Shown here: in pieces, positions 9,022 to 18,529 of the stretch | Layout of the letters: each line of letters opens with the position of its first letter | How positions within the stretch are numbered: the stretch's first letter is position 1 | Assembly (NCBI RefSeq): GCF_002913715.1 | Contig: NZ_PPCE01000004.1 | Coordinates: 186,001 to 250,000 of the forward strand | Reading direction: 5' to 3' | DNA length: 64,000 bases | DNA from: Campylobacter concisus | Lineage (GTDB): Bacteria > Campylobacterota > Campylobacteria > Campylobacterales > Campylobacteraceae | Notes under the pieces: generated by a model | Seen by the model: only the letters and a program-made list of their open reading frames with translations | Database searches by the model: none | What the model was told of the DNA's origin: nothing | Program-made: the position numbers and the translations under genes

Positions 9022-9971
9022 AAGTTAATCTCTTTGGCTGTTTTTGCTTTTTGTAAGATAAAACTAGCAAACTCATCACTAAAATTTGGGCACCAAACAA
9101 CCTTGTAGAAGCTAAAATTTAGCTCTTTTGCGATCTTTGCATACTCAATAACTAGCTCAAAAATAGTCTCAGAGTTATCTATGCAAAAAGAGAGCGGATA
9201 GATAAGAGCCTTTTTACTCTTACACTTTGCCAAAATTTCATTTAGTGAGGGCTCTAGCCATTTTACAGGCCCAAGACGCGATTGGTAGGCTAAATTTATC
9301 TCTTTGAAGTTTAATCCGCTATCTTTTATCATTTTGCTTAGAATTTGCACATGCTCATTTATATGTTTTTCGTAGACATCGCCTTTATCAATAATTTTTT
9401 GAGGCAACGAATGAGCTGAAAAGATAAGCTCCACATCGCTTACATCTATATTATTTATGGCTTCATTTATGTGCGAGATTATGATTTTATTATAAATTTC
9501 ATCATCGTAAAATGGTCCACAAAGAAAAATTTTAGCCTTTACACCTAACTCATCTTTTGCTTTTTTAAAATCATCTAAACTCGAAGTTATTGTGGTTTGT
9601 GAATGATGAGGATAAAGTGGTAAAAGCACTATCTCGTCAAAATTTTCATACTTTTTAAGCACATCTTTTGCAAATGGTGAAGTATAGTTCATTGCAAAAT
9701 CAACTGCATCAAACTCATTTTGTAAGCTTGAAATTTTATCGCAAAGCTTAGCTGTAAGCTCGCAAATAGGCGATTTGCCACCTATTTGTTCGTAGTTATG
9801 CTTAGCCGTTTTTAGCCTACCTTTTGTGATCATAAAAGCTACAAATTTTCTTAAAAATTTATTCTTTATACCCAAAATATAAGGGTCGTTAAACATATTT
9901 TTTAGAAAAATTTCTACATCAGCAAGGCTATTTGCCCCACCCATATTCAAAAGCAAAAGTGCCTTTTTCAT
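9018..9971 (-). CDS. hemH: ferrochelatase
   Basis: HemH inserts Fe2+ into protoporphyrin IX, the last step of haem synthesis, at the inner face of the membrane. The 317-residue length is normal. The start MKKALLLLNMGG is the family N-terminus and FSAHSLPQK carries the catalytic His. The ATG at 9971 overlaps the preceding stop as TGATG, so it is translationally coupled to the oxidoreductase upstream. I recall the same pair as Cj0503c/Cj0504c in C. jejuni. Confidence 0.94.
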   Translation of the reverse strand: MKKALLLLNMGGANSLADVEIFLKNMFNDPYILGIKNKFLRKFVAFMITKGRLKTAKHNYEQIGGKSPICELTAKLCDKISSLQNEFDAVDFAMNYTSPFAKDVLKKYENFDEIVLLPLYPHHSQTTITSSLDDFKKAKDELGVKAKIFLCGPFYDDEIYNKIIISHINEAINNIDVSDVELIFSAHSLPQKIIDKGDVYEKHINEHVQILSKMIKDSGLNFKEINLAYQSRLGPVKWLEPSLNEILAKCKSKKALIYPLSFCIDNSETIFELVIEYAKIAKELNFSFYKVVWCPNFSDEFASFILQKAKTAKEINF

Positions 9972-10840
9972 CAAAATAGCTCTTTGATTTTTATCGCATC
10001 ATCAATGCTTGAAAGCTCGCTACTTTCGCCGCTTTGACAAAGATCATAAAAGGCATCATATTGGGCTTTTATTTCATTGTTTAAAGGATCGGTTTTTAAA
10101 TTCATCTGACCATTTTCATTTACTCTGTGAAGTTTGTAATCAATAAGATCGCCAAAATAAACACCTTCTTTGGCATTTACTTCTATTTTAAAACGTTCTA
10201 ATGAACCACAAAAAGAATCAGTAATACTCACCAAAATTTGATTTTTCATTTTAATGTTTATTCCAACATTGTCGCATATTTTGGTGTTTGTTTTATTTGC
10301 CTGAGTATAAAAAAAGCTGCAAATTTCACTATCTACTAAATTTTTCGCAAGGTCTATATCGCAAAGTGAAAGCTCATTTATAATATTTCCCTCACAAAGT
10401 GGTCTAAAATGCGCAATTGAAATGCTATAAATTTCTTCTTCTTTTAAAAGTGCCTTTTTTAATGAAACAATGGTTGGGTTAAAACGCTCATCAACGCCGG
10501 TGCAAACTCTTACTTTATTTACTACCGACGCATATTTTATCTCTTTTAGCTCGCTTACACTTTTAAATATTGGCCTTGAAATCAAGATATTTTGGCAATA
10601 TTTTGCACACTGACAAAAGGCCTCTACAATCTCATGTTGAGGCAAACAAAGTACGACAGCTTGTGGCTGGGCTACTTCTATAAATTTCTTAAACTCATCA
10701 AAAAACGGAGCTCTGCAAGCATCATCTCTATTTTCTTTATCAAAAACTCCACAAACTTCAAATTTGTCAGAACGCCTCAGCTCCATATAGTGCCGCTTGC
10801 CAACTAGATTGTATCCAACAATGCCAATTTTGAGTTTCAC
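9971..10840 (-). CDS. Gfo/Idh/MocA-family oxidoreductase
   Basis: This 289-residue protein has an N-terminal Rossmann fold (IGIVGYNLVGKRHYMELR), a GVFDKEN strand end and a C-terminal alpha/beta domain. It is shorter than most members (about 320-370). The usual EKP motif reads SRP (NILISRPIF), so the Lys that most members use for catalysis is absent, and dehydrogenase activity is uncertain. Its tight coupling to hemH suggests a link with haem or tetrapyrrole metabolism, but no substrate can be named. Confidence 0.75.
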   Translation of the reverse strand: MKLKIGIVGYNLVGKRHYMELRRSDKFEVCGVFDKENRDDACRAPFFDEFKKFIEVAQPQAVVLCLPQHEIVEAFCQCAKYCQNILISRPIFKSVSELKEIKYASVVNKVRVCTGVDERFNPTIVSLKKALLKEEEIYSISIAHFRPLCEGNIINELSLCDIDLAKNLVDSEICSFFYTQANKTNTKICDNVGINIKMKNQILVSITDSFCGSLERFKIEVNAKEGVYFGDLIDYKLHRVNENGQMNLKTDPLNNEIKAQYDAFYDLCQSGESSELSSIDDAIKIKELF

Positions 10841-10970
10841 TAAAGACCTTTTAGTTATAAATTTTTAGGCTATTTTAATTGCAAATCGCTTTTAAACAAA
10901 TAAATTTATAAAATATATTAAGCAAAAATTAATTTTGTATTTTTTTATAAATTTACAAACGATTTTTAGC

Positions 10971-10976
10971 TAAAAT
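10971..10976 (+). promoter_or_regulatory. -10 box for alaS
   Basis: TAAAAT preceded by TTTTTAGC is the usual Campylobacter sigma-70 -10 pattern with no clear -35. It would start a transcript about 25 bases before the alaS ATG. A GAGGA ribosome site follows at 10998-11002. Confidence 0.55.
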
Positions 10977-11007
10977 CGAGCAAAATTTAAAACTAACGAG
11001 GATAAAA

Positions 11008-13566
11008 ATGCAAAATTTAGATATAAGAAAGGCATATCTTGATTTTTTTAAATCAAAAGGTCACGAAGTCGTAGCTTCAGCACCGCTCGTGCCAAACGAT
11101 GCAACACTACTTTTTACAAACGCCGGTATGGTACCGTTTAAGAGCATTTTCACAGGCGAAGTGCCACGCCCAACACCACCTATCCGCACTAGCTGTCAGA
11201 CCTGCATAAGAGCTGGTGGTAAGCACAACGACCTTGATAATGTCGGCTACACGGCGCGCCACCACACATTTTTTGAAATGCTAGGAAATTTTAGCTTTGG
11301 CGAATACTTCAAAAAAGAGGCGATCGCTTACGCTTGGGAATTTGTCACAGAGGTGCTAAAACTACCAAAAGATAAGCTTTATGTAACCGTTCATGAAAGC
11401 GACGATGAGGCGTTTGAAATTTGGAGCACTCACATCGCAAAAGAGAGAATTTACCGCTTTGGCGATCACGATAACTTCTGGCAGATGGGAGATACTGGAC
11501 CATGTGGTCCTTGTAGTGAAATTTTTTACGATCAAGGAGCTGAACACTTCAATACACCTGAAGACTACATGGGCGGCGATGGAGATAGATTTTTAGAGAT
11601 CTGGAACCTTGTTTTCATGCAGTATGAAAGAAGCGCCGATGGCAAACTAAGCCCATTACCAAAGCCAAGCATCGATACTGGCATGGGACTTGAGCGCGTT
11701 ACTGCTATCTTGCAAGATAAATTTAGCAACTACGACAGCACACTTTTTATGCCGCTCATAAACGAAGTAGCAAAGCTTTGCGGCAAGCCATACGTCTATG
11801 AAAGTGGCGCTAGCTACCGCGTCATAAGCGATCACATCCGCTCGGTTACATTTTTGCTAGCTCAGGGCACGACATTTGATAAAGAGGGCCGTGGCTACGT
11901 GCTTCGCCGCATCTTGCGCCGTGCGATCCGCCATGGATACTTGCTAGGCATAAAAGAGCCATTTATGTATAAGCTTGTCGATAAAGTTTGCGAGCTAATG
12001 GGAGAGCACTACACCTATCTAAATGAGAAAAAAGCGGCTGTAAAAGAGCAGATCAAGCTTGAAGAAGAGAGATTTTTGGCGACAATCGCTAGTGGCTTAG
12101 AGCTATTTGAGAGCGAGCTTAAAAATACAAAAGAAATTTTTAGCGGAGAGGCTGCGTTTAAGCTTTACGATACGTTCGGATTTCCGCTAGATCTCACGGC
12201 CGACATGCTACGCGAAAAAGGACTCAAAGTCGATGAAGCAAGGTTTGATGAGCTTATGAGCGAGCAAAAAGCACGTGCAAAAGCTGCTTGGAAAGGCAGT
12301 GGCGACAAGAGTGCGAAGGGCGATTTTAAAGAGCTACTTGAAAAATTTGGCGAGAATAAATTTATAGGCTACGAAGAGCTTAAGAGCAAAAGCAAAATTT
12401 TAGCCCTGCTTGATGAAGAATTTAAAAATGTAGATAGTTTAGATGCTGGCAAAGAGGGTTGGGTGATGTTTGATGTCACTCCATTTTACGCTCAAAGTGG
12501 CGGCCAGTGCGGCGATAGCGGTAAGATAGTGGGCAAAGCAAATGTGCTTGATACGCAAAAATTTCATGGACTAAATTTATCTTTAGTAAAAACTAATGCA
12601 GCGCTAAAAGTTGATGACGAAGTAGAGCTTGAAGTTGGCAGTGATAGAGCCCAGATCGCACGTCACCACAGCGCCACACACTTGCTTCATGCAGCCCTTA
12701 GAAACGTGCTTGGCACGCACATCGCTCAAGCTGGCTCAAATGTCGAGGCAGATAGGCTAAGGTTTGACTTCTCACATCCAAAGGCACTTACTAGCGAAGA
12801 AATTTCAAAGATCGAAAACCTTGTAAATGAGTGGATCTTAGACGGTGCAAATGCAAAAACGCAGGTTATGGAGCTTGAAGAGGCCAAAAAAAGCGGAGCG
12901 ATCGCGCTATTTAACGAAAAATATGCCGACAAAGTAAGAGTTGTGAGCTTTGGCGACATCAGCAAAGAGCTTTGCGGCGGCACACACGTAAAAAATATAA
13001 ATGAGATCGGATTGTTTTTCATCACAAAAGAGAGTGGCGTAAGTGCTGGCGTTAGGCGTATCGAGGCTGTTTGCTCAAGAGCTGCGCTAAATTTAGCAAA
13101 GTCATTTAGAGCTGAGATTGATGAGTTAAAAGATGAGCTAAAGAGCACCGAGCCAATAAATGCGGTCAAAAAGCTAAAAAATGAACTAAGAGTTTTAAAA
13201 GACAAACTAAAAAATGCTAAAAATTCTCATGAGCTAGTCTATTTAGATATAAATAAAACCAAACTTTGCGTCACAAGCGTAGATGGTGGAGATATAAAAA
13301 CTTTAATAGATGAGTTTAAAAACGAGCATGAAAGTGCTGCTATTTTACTGATCCAAACAGATGAAGAGGGTAAAATTTCTCTTGCAGCTGGCGTTAAAAA
13401 TGCTCCTTTAAAAGCAGGTGCTTGGGTAAAATTTGCAGCGCAAATCCTAGGTGGCAATGGCGGTGGCAAAGATGACTTTGCAACAGCCGGTGGCAAAGAT
13501 GCATCAATGATAGAAGATGCGATAAAAGATTCACTTGAGTATGCAAGGCAAGCTTTAGAAAAATGA
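11008..13566 (+). CDS. alaS: alanyl-tRNA synthetase
   Basis: The 852-residue AlaS charges tRNA-Ala. In order it has the class II catalytic domain ([21 protein letters not shown]), the tRNA-recognition region, the editing domain with zinc ligands ([13 protein letters not shown] and CGGTHV) and the C-terminal DHHA1 domain ending in a Gly-rich [15 protein letters not shown]. It is the first gene of a plus-strand run in which alaS, the 166-residue membrane protein, maf and pbpA overlap by 4 bases each. Confidence 0.97.
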   Translation: MQNLDIRKAYLDFFKSKGHEVVASAPLVPNDATLLFTNAGMVPFKSIFTGEVPRPTPPIRTSCQTCIRAGGKHNDLDNVGYTARHHTFFEMLGNFSFGEYFKKEAIAYAWEFVTEVLKLPKDKLYVTVHESDDEAFEIWSTHIAKERIYRFGDHDNFWQMGDTGPCGPCSEIFYDQGAEHFNTPEDYMGGDGDRFLEIWNLVFMQYERSADGKLSPLPKPSIDTGMGLERVTAILQDKFSNYDSTLFMPLINEVAKLCGKPYVYESGASYRVISDHIRSVTFLLAQGTTFDKEGRGYVLRRILRRAIRHGYLLGIKEPFMYKLVDKVCELMGEHYTYLNEKKAAVKEQIKLEEERFLATIASGLELFESELKNTKEIFSGEAAFKLYDTFGFPLDLTADMLREKGLKVDEARFDELMSEQKARAKAAWKGSGDKSAKGDFKELLEKFGENKFIGYEELKSKSKILALLDEEFKNVDSLDAGKEGWVMFDVTPFYAQSGGQCGDSGKIVGKANVLDTQKFHGLNLSLVKTNAALKVDDEVELEVGSDRAQIARHHSATHLLHAALRNVLGTHIAQAGSNVEADRLRFDFSHPKALTSEEISKIENLVNEWILDGANAKTQVMELEEAKKSGAIALFNEKYADKVRVVSFGDISKELCGGTHVKNINEIGLFFITKESGVSAGVRRIEAVCSRAALNLAKSFRAEIDELKDELKSTEPINAVKKLKNELRVLKDKLKNAKNSHELVYLDINKTKLCVTSVDGGDIKTLIDEFKNEHESAAILLIQTDEEGKISLAAGVKNAPLKAGAWVKFAAQILGGNGGGKDDFATAGGKDASMIEDAIKDSLEYARQALEK

Positions 13567-14063
13567 GTCATTACGATATAGCTTTTATAAAATTTGACCA
13601 AGTAGTACTATTTTTGCATGTGTGCTTTGTAGCTCTTTTTGTGGGGCTACAAGCCGGTCTTGTACTTGTTGGAAGCTACTTTATAAAAAATAAATTTGAA
13701 GACAAGGAACGCTATCACATCTTACTTCACATTATAAGACGCTTTGGCATTGCGATTTTTATACTAATCCTTTGCGTAATAGCGACAAGTGTGGTTATAA
13801 TTTTTGGATTTTATGATGCAAATTTGACAAATCCTATGGCAAGTGCGATGGTAGCAACAAAATGCGCAATAGAACTATTTTTGCTATTAAATTTAAGCTA
13901 TATATTTTATAGATACAAAAAGGCCTTAAAAGCACTAAGATCGCATGAAATGATCGAGCTAAACGAAAGTTTGATCGTTATAATTTATTATTTTACACCG
14001 CTAAATTTATTAGCTTCTCTAGCAGCCATTTATCTTGGCATAAGCTATAAGGTATTTTTATGA
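13563..14063 (+). CDS. four-helix integral membrane protein, unknown
   Basis: The 166-residue protein has four clear hydrophobic segments (about residues 12-40, 60-82, 97-115 and 138-162), separated by short charged loops. No catalytic motif is visible and I do not recognise the family. Its ATG overlaps the alaS stop (ATGA), and its stop overlaps the maf start in the same way, so it belongs to the operon. Confidence 0.75.
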   Translation: MSHYDIAFIKFDQVVLFLHVCFVALFVGLQAGLVLVGSYFIKNKFEDKERYHILLHIIRRFGIAIFILILCVIATSVVIIFGFYDANLTNPMASAMVATKCAIELFLLLNLSYIFYRYKKALKALRSHEMIELNESLIVIIYYFTPLNLLASLAAIYLGISYKVFL

Positions 14064-14602
14064 TAATACTCGCTTCAAGCTCGCCAACAAGGGCAAATTT
14101 ATTAAAAGATGCTGGTATAAATTTCACTCAAATTTCTTTCCAGTTTGACGAGAGCAAGATAGAAAAAAATGTAAAGCCTGAAATTTATGTCCAAAATGTC
14201 GTAAAAGCTAAAAAAGAGCAATTTTTAAAAGAAAACATGGGTCTTAAAAATTTACTCTTTGCAGATAGCTGTGTGGCGTGTGGAGATAAAATTTTAGGTA
14301 AAGCAAAGGACGAAAAAGAAGCGATTGCCATGCTAAATTTACAAAGCGGTAACGAATGCAGCGTCTATACGGCGATGATATTTTTAGGCGAATTTGAGCT
14401 TATAAACGTAAGTAGGACTACGTATAAATTTAAAAAATTTGACGAGCATGACCTTAATGAATACATAAAAAATAATGAGTGGCAAGGCAAGGCTGGAGCC
14501 ATGACGATAGAAAATTTTAATAAAAAATACATCACCTCCCAGCACGGCGAGACCAGCACAGCAATGGGACTAAATTTAAAAATATTAAAGGCATTTTTAT
14601 GA
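14060..14602 (+). CDS. maf: Maf-type nucleoside triphosphate pyrophosphatase
   Basis: The 180-residue Maf/YhdE-family protein is expected to hydrolyse non-canonical or pyrimidine nucleoside triphosphates. The N-terminus ILASSSPTRANLL matches the LASxSPRR signature with Thr for the first Arg. The middle has FADSCVACGDKILGKAKDEKEA, where the family has a VxADTxVxxDGxxLGKP stretch, so two signature residues differ. It sits between the membrane protein and pbpA with ATGA overlaps at both ends. Confidence 0.88.
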   Translation: MIILASSSPTRANLLKDAGINFTQISFQFDESKIEKNVKPEIYVQNVVKAKKEQFLKENMGLKNLLFADSCVACGDKILGKAKDEKEAIAMLNLQSGNECSVYTAMIFLGEFELINVSRTTYKFKKFDEHDLNEYIKNNEWQGKAGAMTIENFNKKYITSQHGETSTAMGLNLKILKAFL

Positions 14603-16527
14603 AATATATCTTGGCATTTATCTTTATAGTTGCCATTTCGCTTGGCGGAGCATTTTTATATTTTTATTCACAAGTTAGATTTGATGCTTACGCTATTATT
14701 GATTATAAACCAAAGCTTACAACGCAAATTTTTGATAGAAATAACGAACTCATCGCGAATATCTTTGAAGAAAATAGAATTTACGTAAAATATAACGATA
14801 TCCCACCGCGTGTCATCGAAGCACTGGTAGCTATCGAAGACACGAGCTACTTTGAGCATGGTGGCATAAACGTAGAAGCTATGGCAAGAGCTGCCATAAA
14901 AGATATTAAAGCTAGAAAGCTGGTCGAGGGTGCTTCAACACTAACACAACAGCTCATTAAAAATTTGGCTCTAAGCCGTGAGAAGAAATTTACAAGAAAG
15001 ATAAAAGAGATCGTGCTTGCTATGAAGCTTGAAAGCGAGCTTAGCAAAGAAGACATCATCGAAAGATACCTAAATCACGTCTATTTTGGACATGGCTACT
15101 ACGGAATAAAAACAGCAGCTGAGGGATATTTTAGAAAAGAGCTAAATGAGCTAAGCATAAAAGAGGTTGCCATGCTAGTTGGCTTGCCAAAGGCTCCAAG
15201 CACCTATGATCCTACAAAGCACCTTGACTTGTCGCTTAGCCGTGCAAATAGAGTACTTGAGAGAATGTATAGCATCGGCTGGCTAAACGAGGATGAGTAC
15301 CGCAAGGGCGTGCTTGAAGAGCCAGCGGTCTTTGACGATACACTCACAAGAAATAAAGCCCCTTACGTAGTCGATGAGATAATAAAAGAGGCTTCAAAGA
15401 AATTTGACGATATAAAAACTGGTGGCTATAAGATACAAAGCACAGTTGATCTAAATGTCCAAAAGATCGCTCAAGAAGCTCTAGCCTATGGCTACAATGA
15501 AATTTTAAAGCGCGATAAAAAAGCAAATGCAGAAATCCTAAATGGAGCTATAGTAGTCACTCATCCACAAAGTGGTCAAATTTTAGCTCTAATTGGCGGT
15601 ATTGACTACGCAAAAAGCAGTTATAACCGTGCCACTCAAAGCAAGCGCCAGCCAGGATCTAGCTTTAAGCCGTTTATATACCAAATCGCTCTTGATAGTG
15701 GCTACTCAGTCGTTTCTCAAGTGGCTGATATCGCCAGGACATTTGATATGGGAAATGGCAAAGAGTGGACACCAAAGAATTATAGTGGCGGTTTTCAAGG
15801 CTATATCACTATAAAATCAGCCATAACCCAGTCGCGCAACCTCGCAACCATAAATTTGCTAAACGATCTTGGTCTTAGCTCGGTTCGTAAACAGCTTACA
15901 GATATGGGCTTTAACGATATCCCAGAAAATTTATCTATTGCACTTGGAAGTTTTGGGATTTCGCCACTTGATTTCGCAAAATTTTACTCGATGTTCCCAA
16001 ATGAGGGCGAGATGGTTGAGCCGACACTTATTAAGCATATAGAAAATAGCTTTGGGACTTCGATGGACTATGAACCACAAAAGAAGCAGGTGCTAAAACC
16101 AGAACAAGCATTTTTGATGACGACACTTCTTCAAAATGTCGTAAATAACGGCACTGGACGCAACGCAAAAATAAATGGCATCCAAATAGCAGGCAAAACC
16201 GGCACAACAAATAATAACATCGATGCTTGGTTTTGTGGTTACTCACCTGATATCGAAGCGATAATCTGGTACGGAAATGACGACAACAGCCCTATGAAAA
16301 AGATTGAAGGCGGTGGTAGAACAGCCGCACCTGTGTTTAAGAAATTTATGGAAGGCTACATTAAGCTTTATCCTACTTTAAGACGTACATTTGAGCAGCC
16401 AGACGGTGTTTATAAAGGCTATTATGGAGGCAGTGACGAATACTACACAAACGACTCACCACTACCTCAAAATATACCGGCAAATGACATCATACAAGAT
16501 CAAGAAAATGATGGATTATTATTCTAG
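14599..16527 (+). CDS. pbpA: class A penicillin-binding protein 1A
   Basis: This 642-residue bifunctional peptidoglycan synthase has an N-terminal membrane anchor (residues 5-27), a GT51 glycosyltransferase domain (EDTSYFEHGGI, GASTLTQQL) and a transpeptidase domain with SSFK as the active-site SxxK, SRN as SxN and KTGTT as KTG. The tail after about residue 600 is Tyr/Gly/Asp-rich. It is the last gene of the coupled alaS run. The next gene starts 9 bases later. Confidence 0.95.
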   Translation: MKYILAFIFIVAISLGGAFLYFYSQVRFDAYAIIDYKPKLTTQIFDRNNELIANIFEENRIYVKYNDIPPRVIEALVAIEDTSYFEHGGINVEAMARAAIKDIKARKLVEGASTLTQQLIKNLALSREKKFTRKIKEIVLAMKLESELSKEDIIERYLNHVYFGHGYYGIKTAAEGYFRKELNELSIKEVAMLVGLPKAPSTYDPTKHLDLSLSRANRVLERMYSIGWLNEDEYRKGVLEEPAVFDDTLTRNKAPYVVDEIIKEASKKFDDIKTGGYKIQSTVDLNVQKIAQEALAYGYNEILKRDKKANAEILNGAIVVTHPQSGQILALIGGIDYAKSSYNRATQSKRQPGSSFKPFIYQIALDSGYSVVSQVADIARTFDMGNGKEWTPKNYSGGFQGYITIKSAITQSRNLATINLLNDLGLSSVRKQLTDMGFNDIPENLSIALGSFGISPLDFAKFYSMFPNEGEMVEPTLIKHIENSFGTSMDYEPQKKQVLKPEQAFLMTTLLQNVVNNGTGRNAKINGIQIAGKTGTTNNNIDAWFCGYSPDIEAIIWYGNDDNSPMKKIEGGGRTAAPVFKKFMEGYIKLYPTLRRTFEQPDGVYKGYYGGSDEYYTNDSPLPQNIPANDIIQDQENDGLLF

Positions 16528-16536
16528 GAAGATAAG

Positions 16537-16863
16537 ATGAGGATTAAAATTTTACTTTGTTTAGTAGTCGCAAGTATTGCATATGGCGCTAATCTAAATA
16601 CGGCCAGCAAAAACGAGTTAATGGGGCTTGGGCTAAGTAAAGGTCAAGCGTTAAACATTATAAAATACAGAAAAGCCCATAAATTTAAAAGCATCGATGA
16701 GCTTGAAAAAGTCCAAGGTATTGGCTTTAACGATATGCAAAAAGTTAAAGAAAAACTTAGTATAAAAGAGAATGCGAAAGTCAAAAAAGCTGAAGCAAAA
16801 ACTCCAAAGGCAAGAAAAAATAATCTTATTTTTTATTTAAATTTTCTAGCCATTTACATTTGA
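16537..16863 (+). CDS. ComEA-like secreted helix-hairpin-helix protein
   Basis: The 108-residue protein has a signal peptide (to about residue 17, IAYGA) and one ComEA-type helix-hairpin-helix unit (LNTASKNELMGLGLSKGQA and VQGIGFNDMQKVKEKL), followed by a Lys/Ala-rich basic tail. ComEA proteins bind incoming DNA in the periplasm during natural transformation. The last 16 residues turn hydrophobic and look unlike the rest, which may reflect a mutated stop. GGAAG precedes the ATG. A role in DNA uptake is inferred. Confidence 0.8.
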   Translation: MRIKILLCLVVASIAYGANLNTASKNELMGLGLSKGQALNIIKYRKAHKFKSIDELEKVQGIGFNDMQKVKEKLSIKENAKVKKAEAKTPKARKNNLIFYLNFLAIYI

Positions 16864-16899
16864 GTCCTATTATTATGGCTTTTTACAAAGGCTGAAAAG

Positions 16900-18471
16900 A
16901 TGCTAAATATTAATAAATTTAAAAATATCAGTTTTTTAAAATTTCTGATTTTATTTACTGCTTACATATTTTTTATAAATTATATATTTTTATACAATGG
17001 CGTTTTTTCAGGCTTTCTACAAAATAATCAACTCTCTTTTTCCATATTCTTTTTTCTTATATTTGCAATTATCTTTATCTTGGTTTTCGCTAGTATTTTT
17101 TGTATTTTATTTTTGCCTTTTTCGCTAAAGCCAGTTGCGATTATTTTGATTTTAGCAAGTGGCATATCTGCTTACTTTATGCAAGCATATGGTGTTATTA
17201 TAGATAAAGATATGTTATTAAACGTCCTACATACCGATACCAAAGAAGCTTTTAGTTACTTTAGCACAGGTTTAGTTTTTTGGATAATTTTTACAACCAT
17301 CTTACCTTGCGTATATGTATTATTTGTAAAAATTAACTATGATAGTTTCAAAAATGAGCTTAAATTAAGAGCAAAAATTATCTCATTTTCTATAGTTGCG
17401 ATAGCTATCATATTTTCATTAACGTCTAAAATTTTTATACCATTTTTTAGAGAGCATTCGAATTTAAGGACCGCATTGCTCCCATACTATCCCATCTACT
17501 CGGCTATAAAACTAGTAAAATCGATCACATAAAAACCACTACCTTTTACCTATGTAGCAGATGATGCGGTACTAGCTGATAATAAAAAGAAAATTTTAGT
17601 TTTGATAGTTGGCGAGACGCAAAGAAGCAGAAACTACTCACTAAATGGCTACGCCAAAAACGATACGAATAAATTTACTAAACAAAAAGGTGTGGTAAGT
17701 TTTACAAATTTCTACTCATGTGGAGCAGCCACAGAGACTAGCGTGCCTTGCTTATTTTCAGACTTAAAGCGAGAAAATTTTAGCAACCGCGAAGCTAAAG
17801 CTCGTGAAAATTTAGTTGATATCATCAACAAACTTGGAATAAAAACATACTTTTTTGGCAACAATAGCGGCGGCTGCAAGGGCGTTTGCGACAATCTTGA
17901 TCAAAATCATACTTCAGATCATAGAGCAGAAGGCTTTGACGAAGTGATATTTAATGAAGCAAAAAAGGTCATCGAAGATGCAAATTCCACTACCCTTATC
18001 GTGCTACACCTGCAAGGCTCACACGGCTCTATCTACTACAAAGGCTACCCAAGCAAATTTAAAGAATTTACCCCAACGTGCGATACTGCCGAGCTAAACA
18101 AATGTACACCAGAAGAGATAGCAAACACCTACGACAACACCATTTTATATGAGGACTATCTACAAAGCGAGCTAATAAACGCTCTTGAAGCAAGAAAAGA
18201 TAAATTTGAAGTTGCCATGTTCTTTTTCTCAGATCACGGAGATAGCCTAGGTGAAAACGGTATATATTTACATGGTCTGCCTTACTCCATCGCTCCAGAT
18301 GAGCAAAAACACATCCCAGCCATCGTCTTTTCAAGCGATAGCGAACTTTTGAAAAGGCTAAAAACTAGGAGAGATGAAAGCCTTTCACATGATTTTATAT
18401 TTAGCTCAGTTCTTGGATATTTTGGAATAAAAACTAAGGTCTATGAGCCAGAATTTGATATTTTTAGGTAG
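16900..18471 (+). pseudogene. eptC: phosphoethanolamine transferase (EptA/EptC family), interrupted by an in-frame TAA
   Basis: Two frames in the same phase make one protein of about 523 codons split by a single TAA at 17530-17532 (codon 211). The first half has five hydrophobic helices of the membrane domain. The second half is the complete sulfatase-fold catalytic domain with VGETQRSRNYSLNGY, the nucleophile region CGAATETSVPC (Thr near codon 278) and SDHGDSLGENG. Reading through the stop restores a continuous alignment-like sequence (ITxKPLPFTYVADDAV). The catalytic half has no plausible start or ribosome site of its own. In C. jejuni EptC decorates lipid A and FlgG with phosphoethanolamine. 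It could be a real nonsense mutation or a sequence error. Confidence 0.8.
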
Positions 18472-18529
18472 TTTAGAATATAAATTTTAAAAAGCCAGCC
18501 CAAGCAAAAGCTACAAGCTAGCGTAAAAT

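Noticed and set aside
17602..18471. Catalytic half of EptC as an independent gene
   Set aside because: It would start at a TTG inside the conserved catalytic strand with no ribosome site, and it continues in the same frame as the upstream half. One broken gene explains both.
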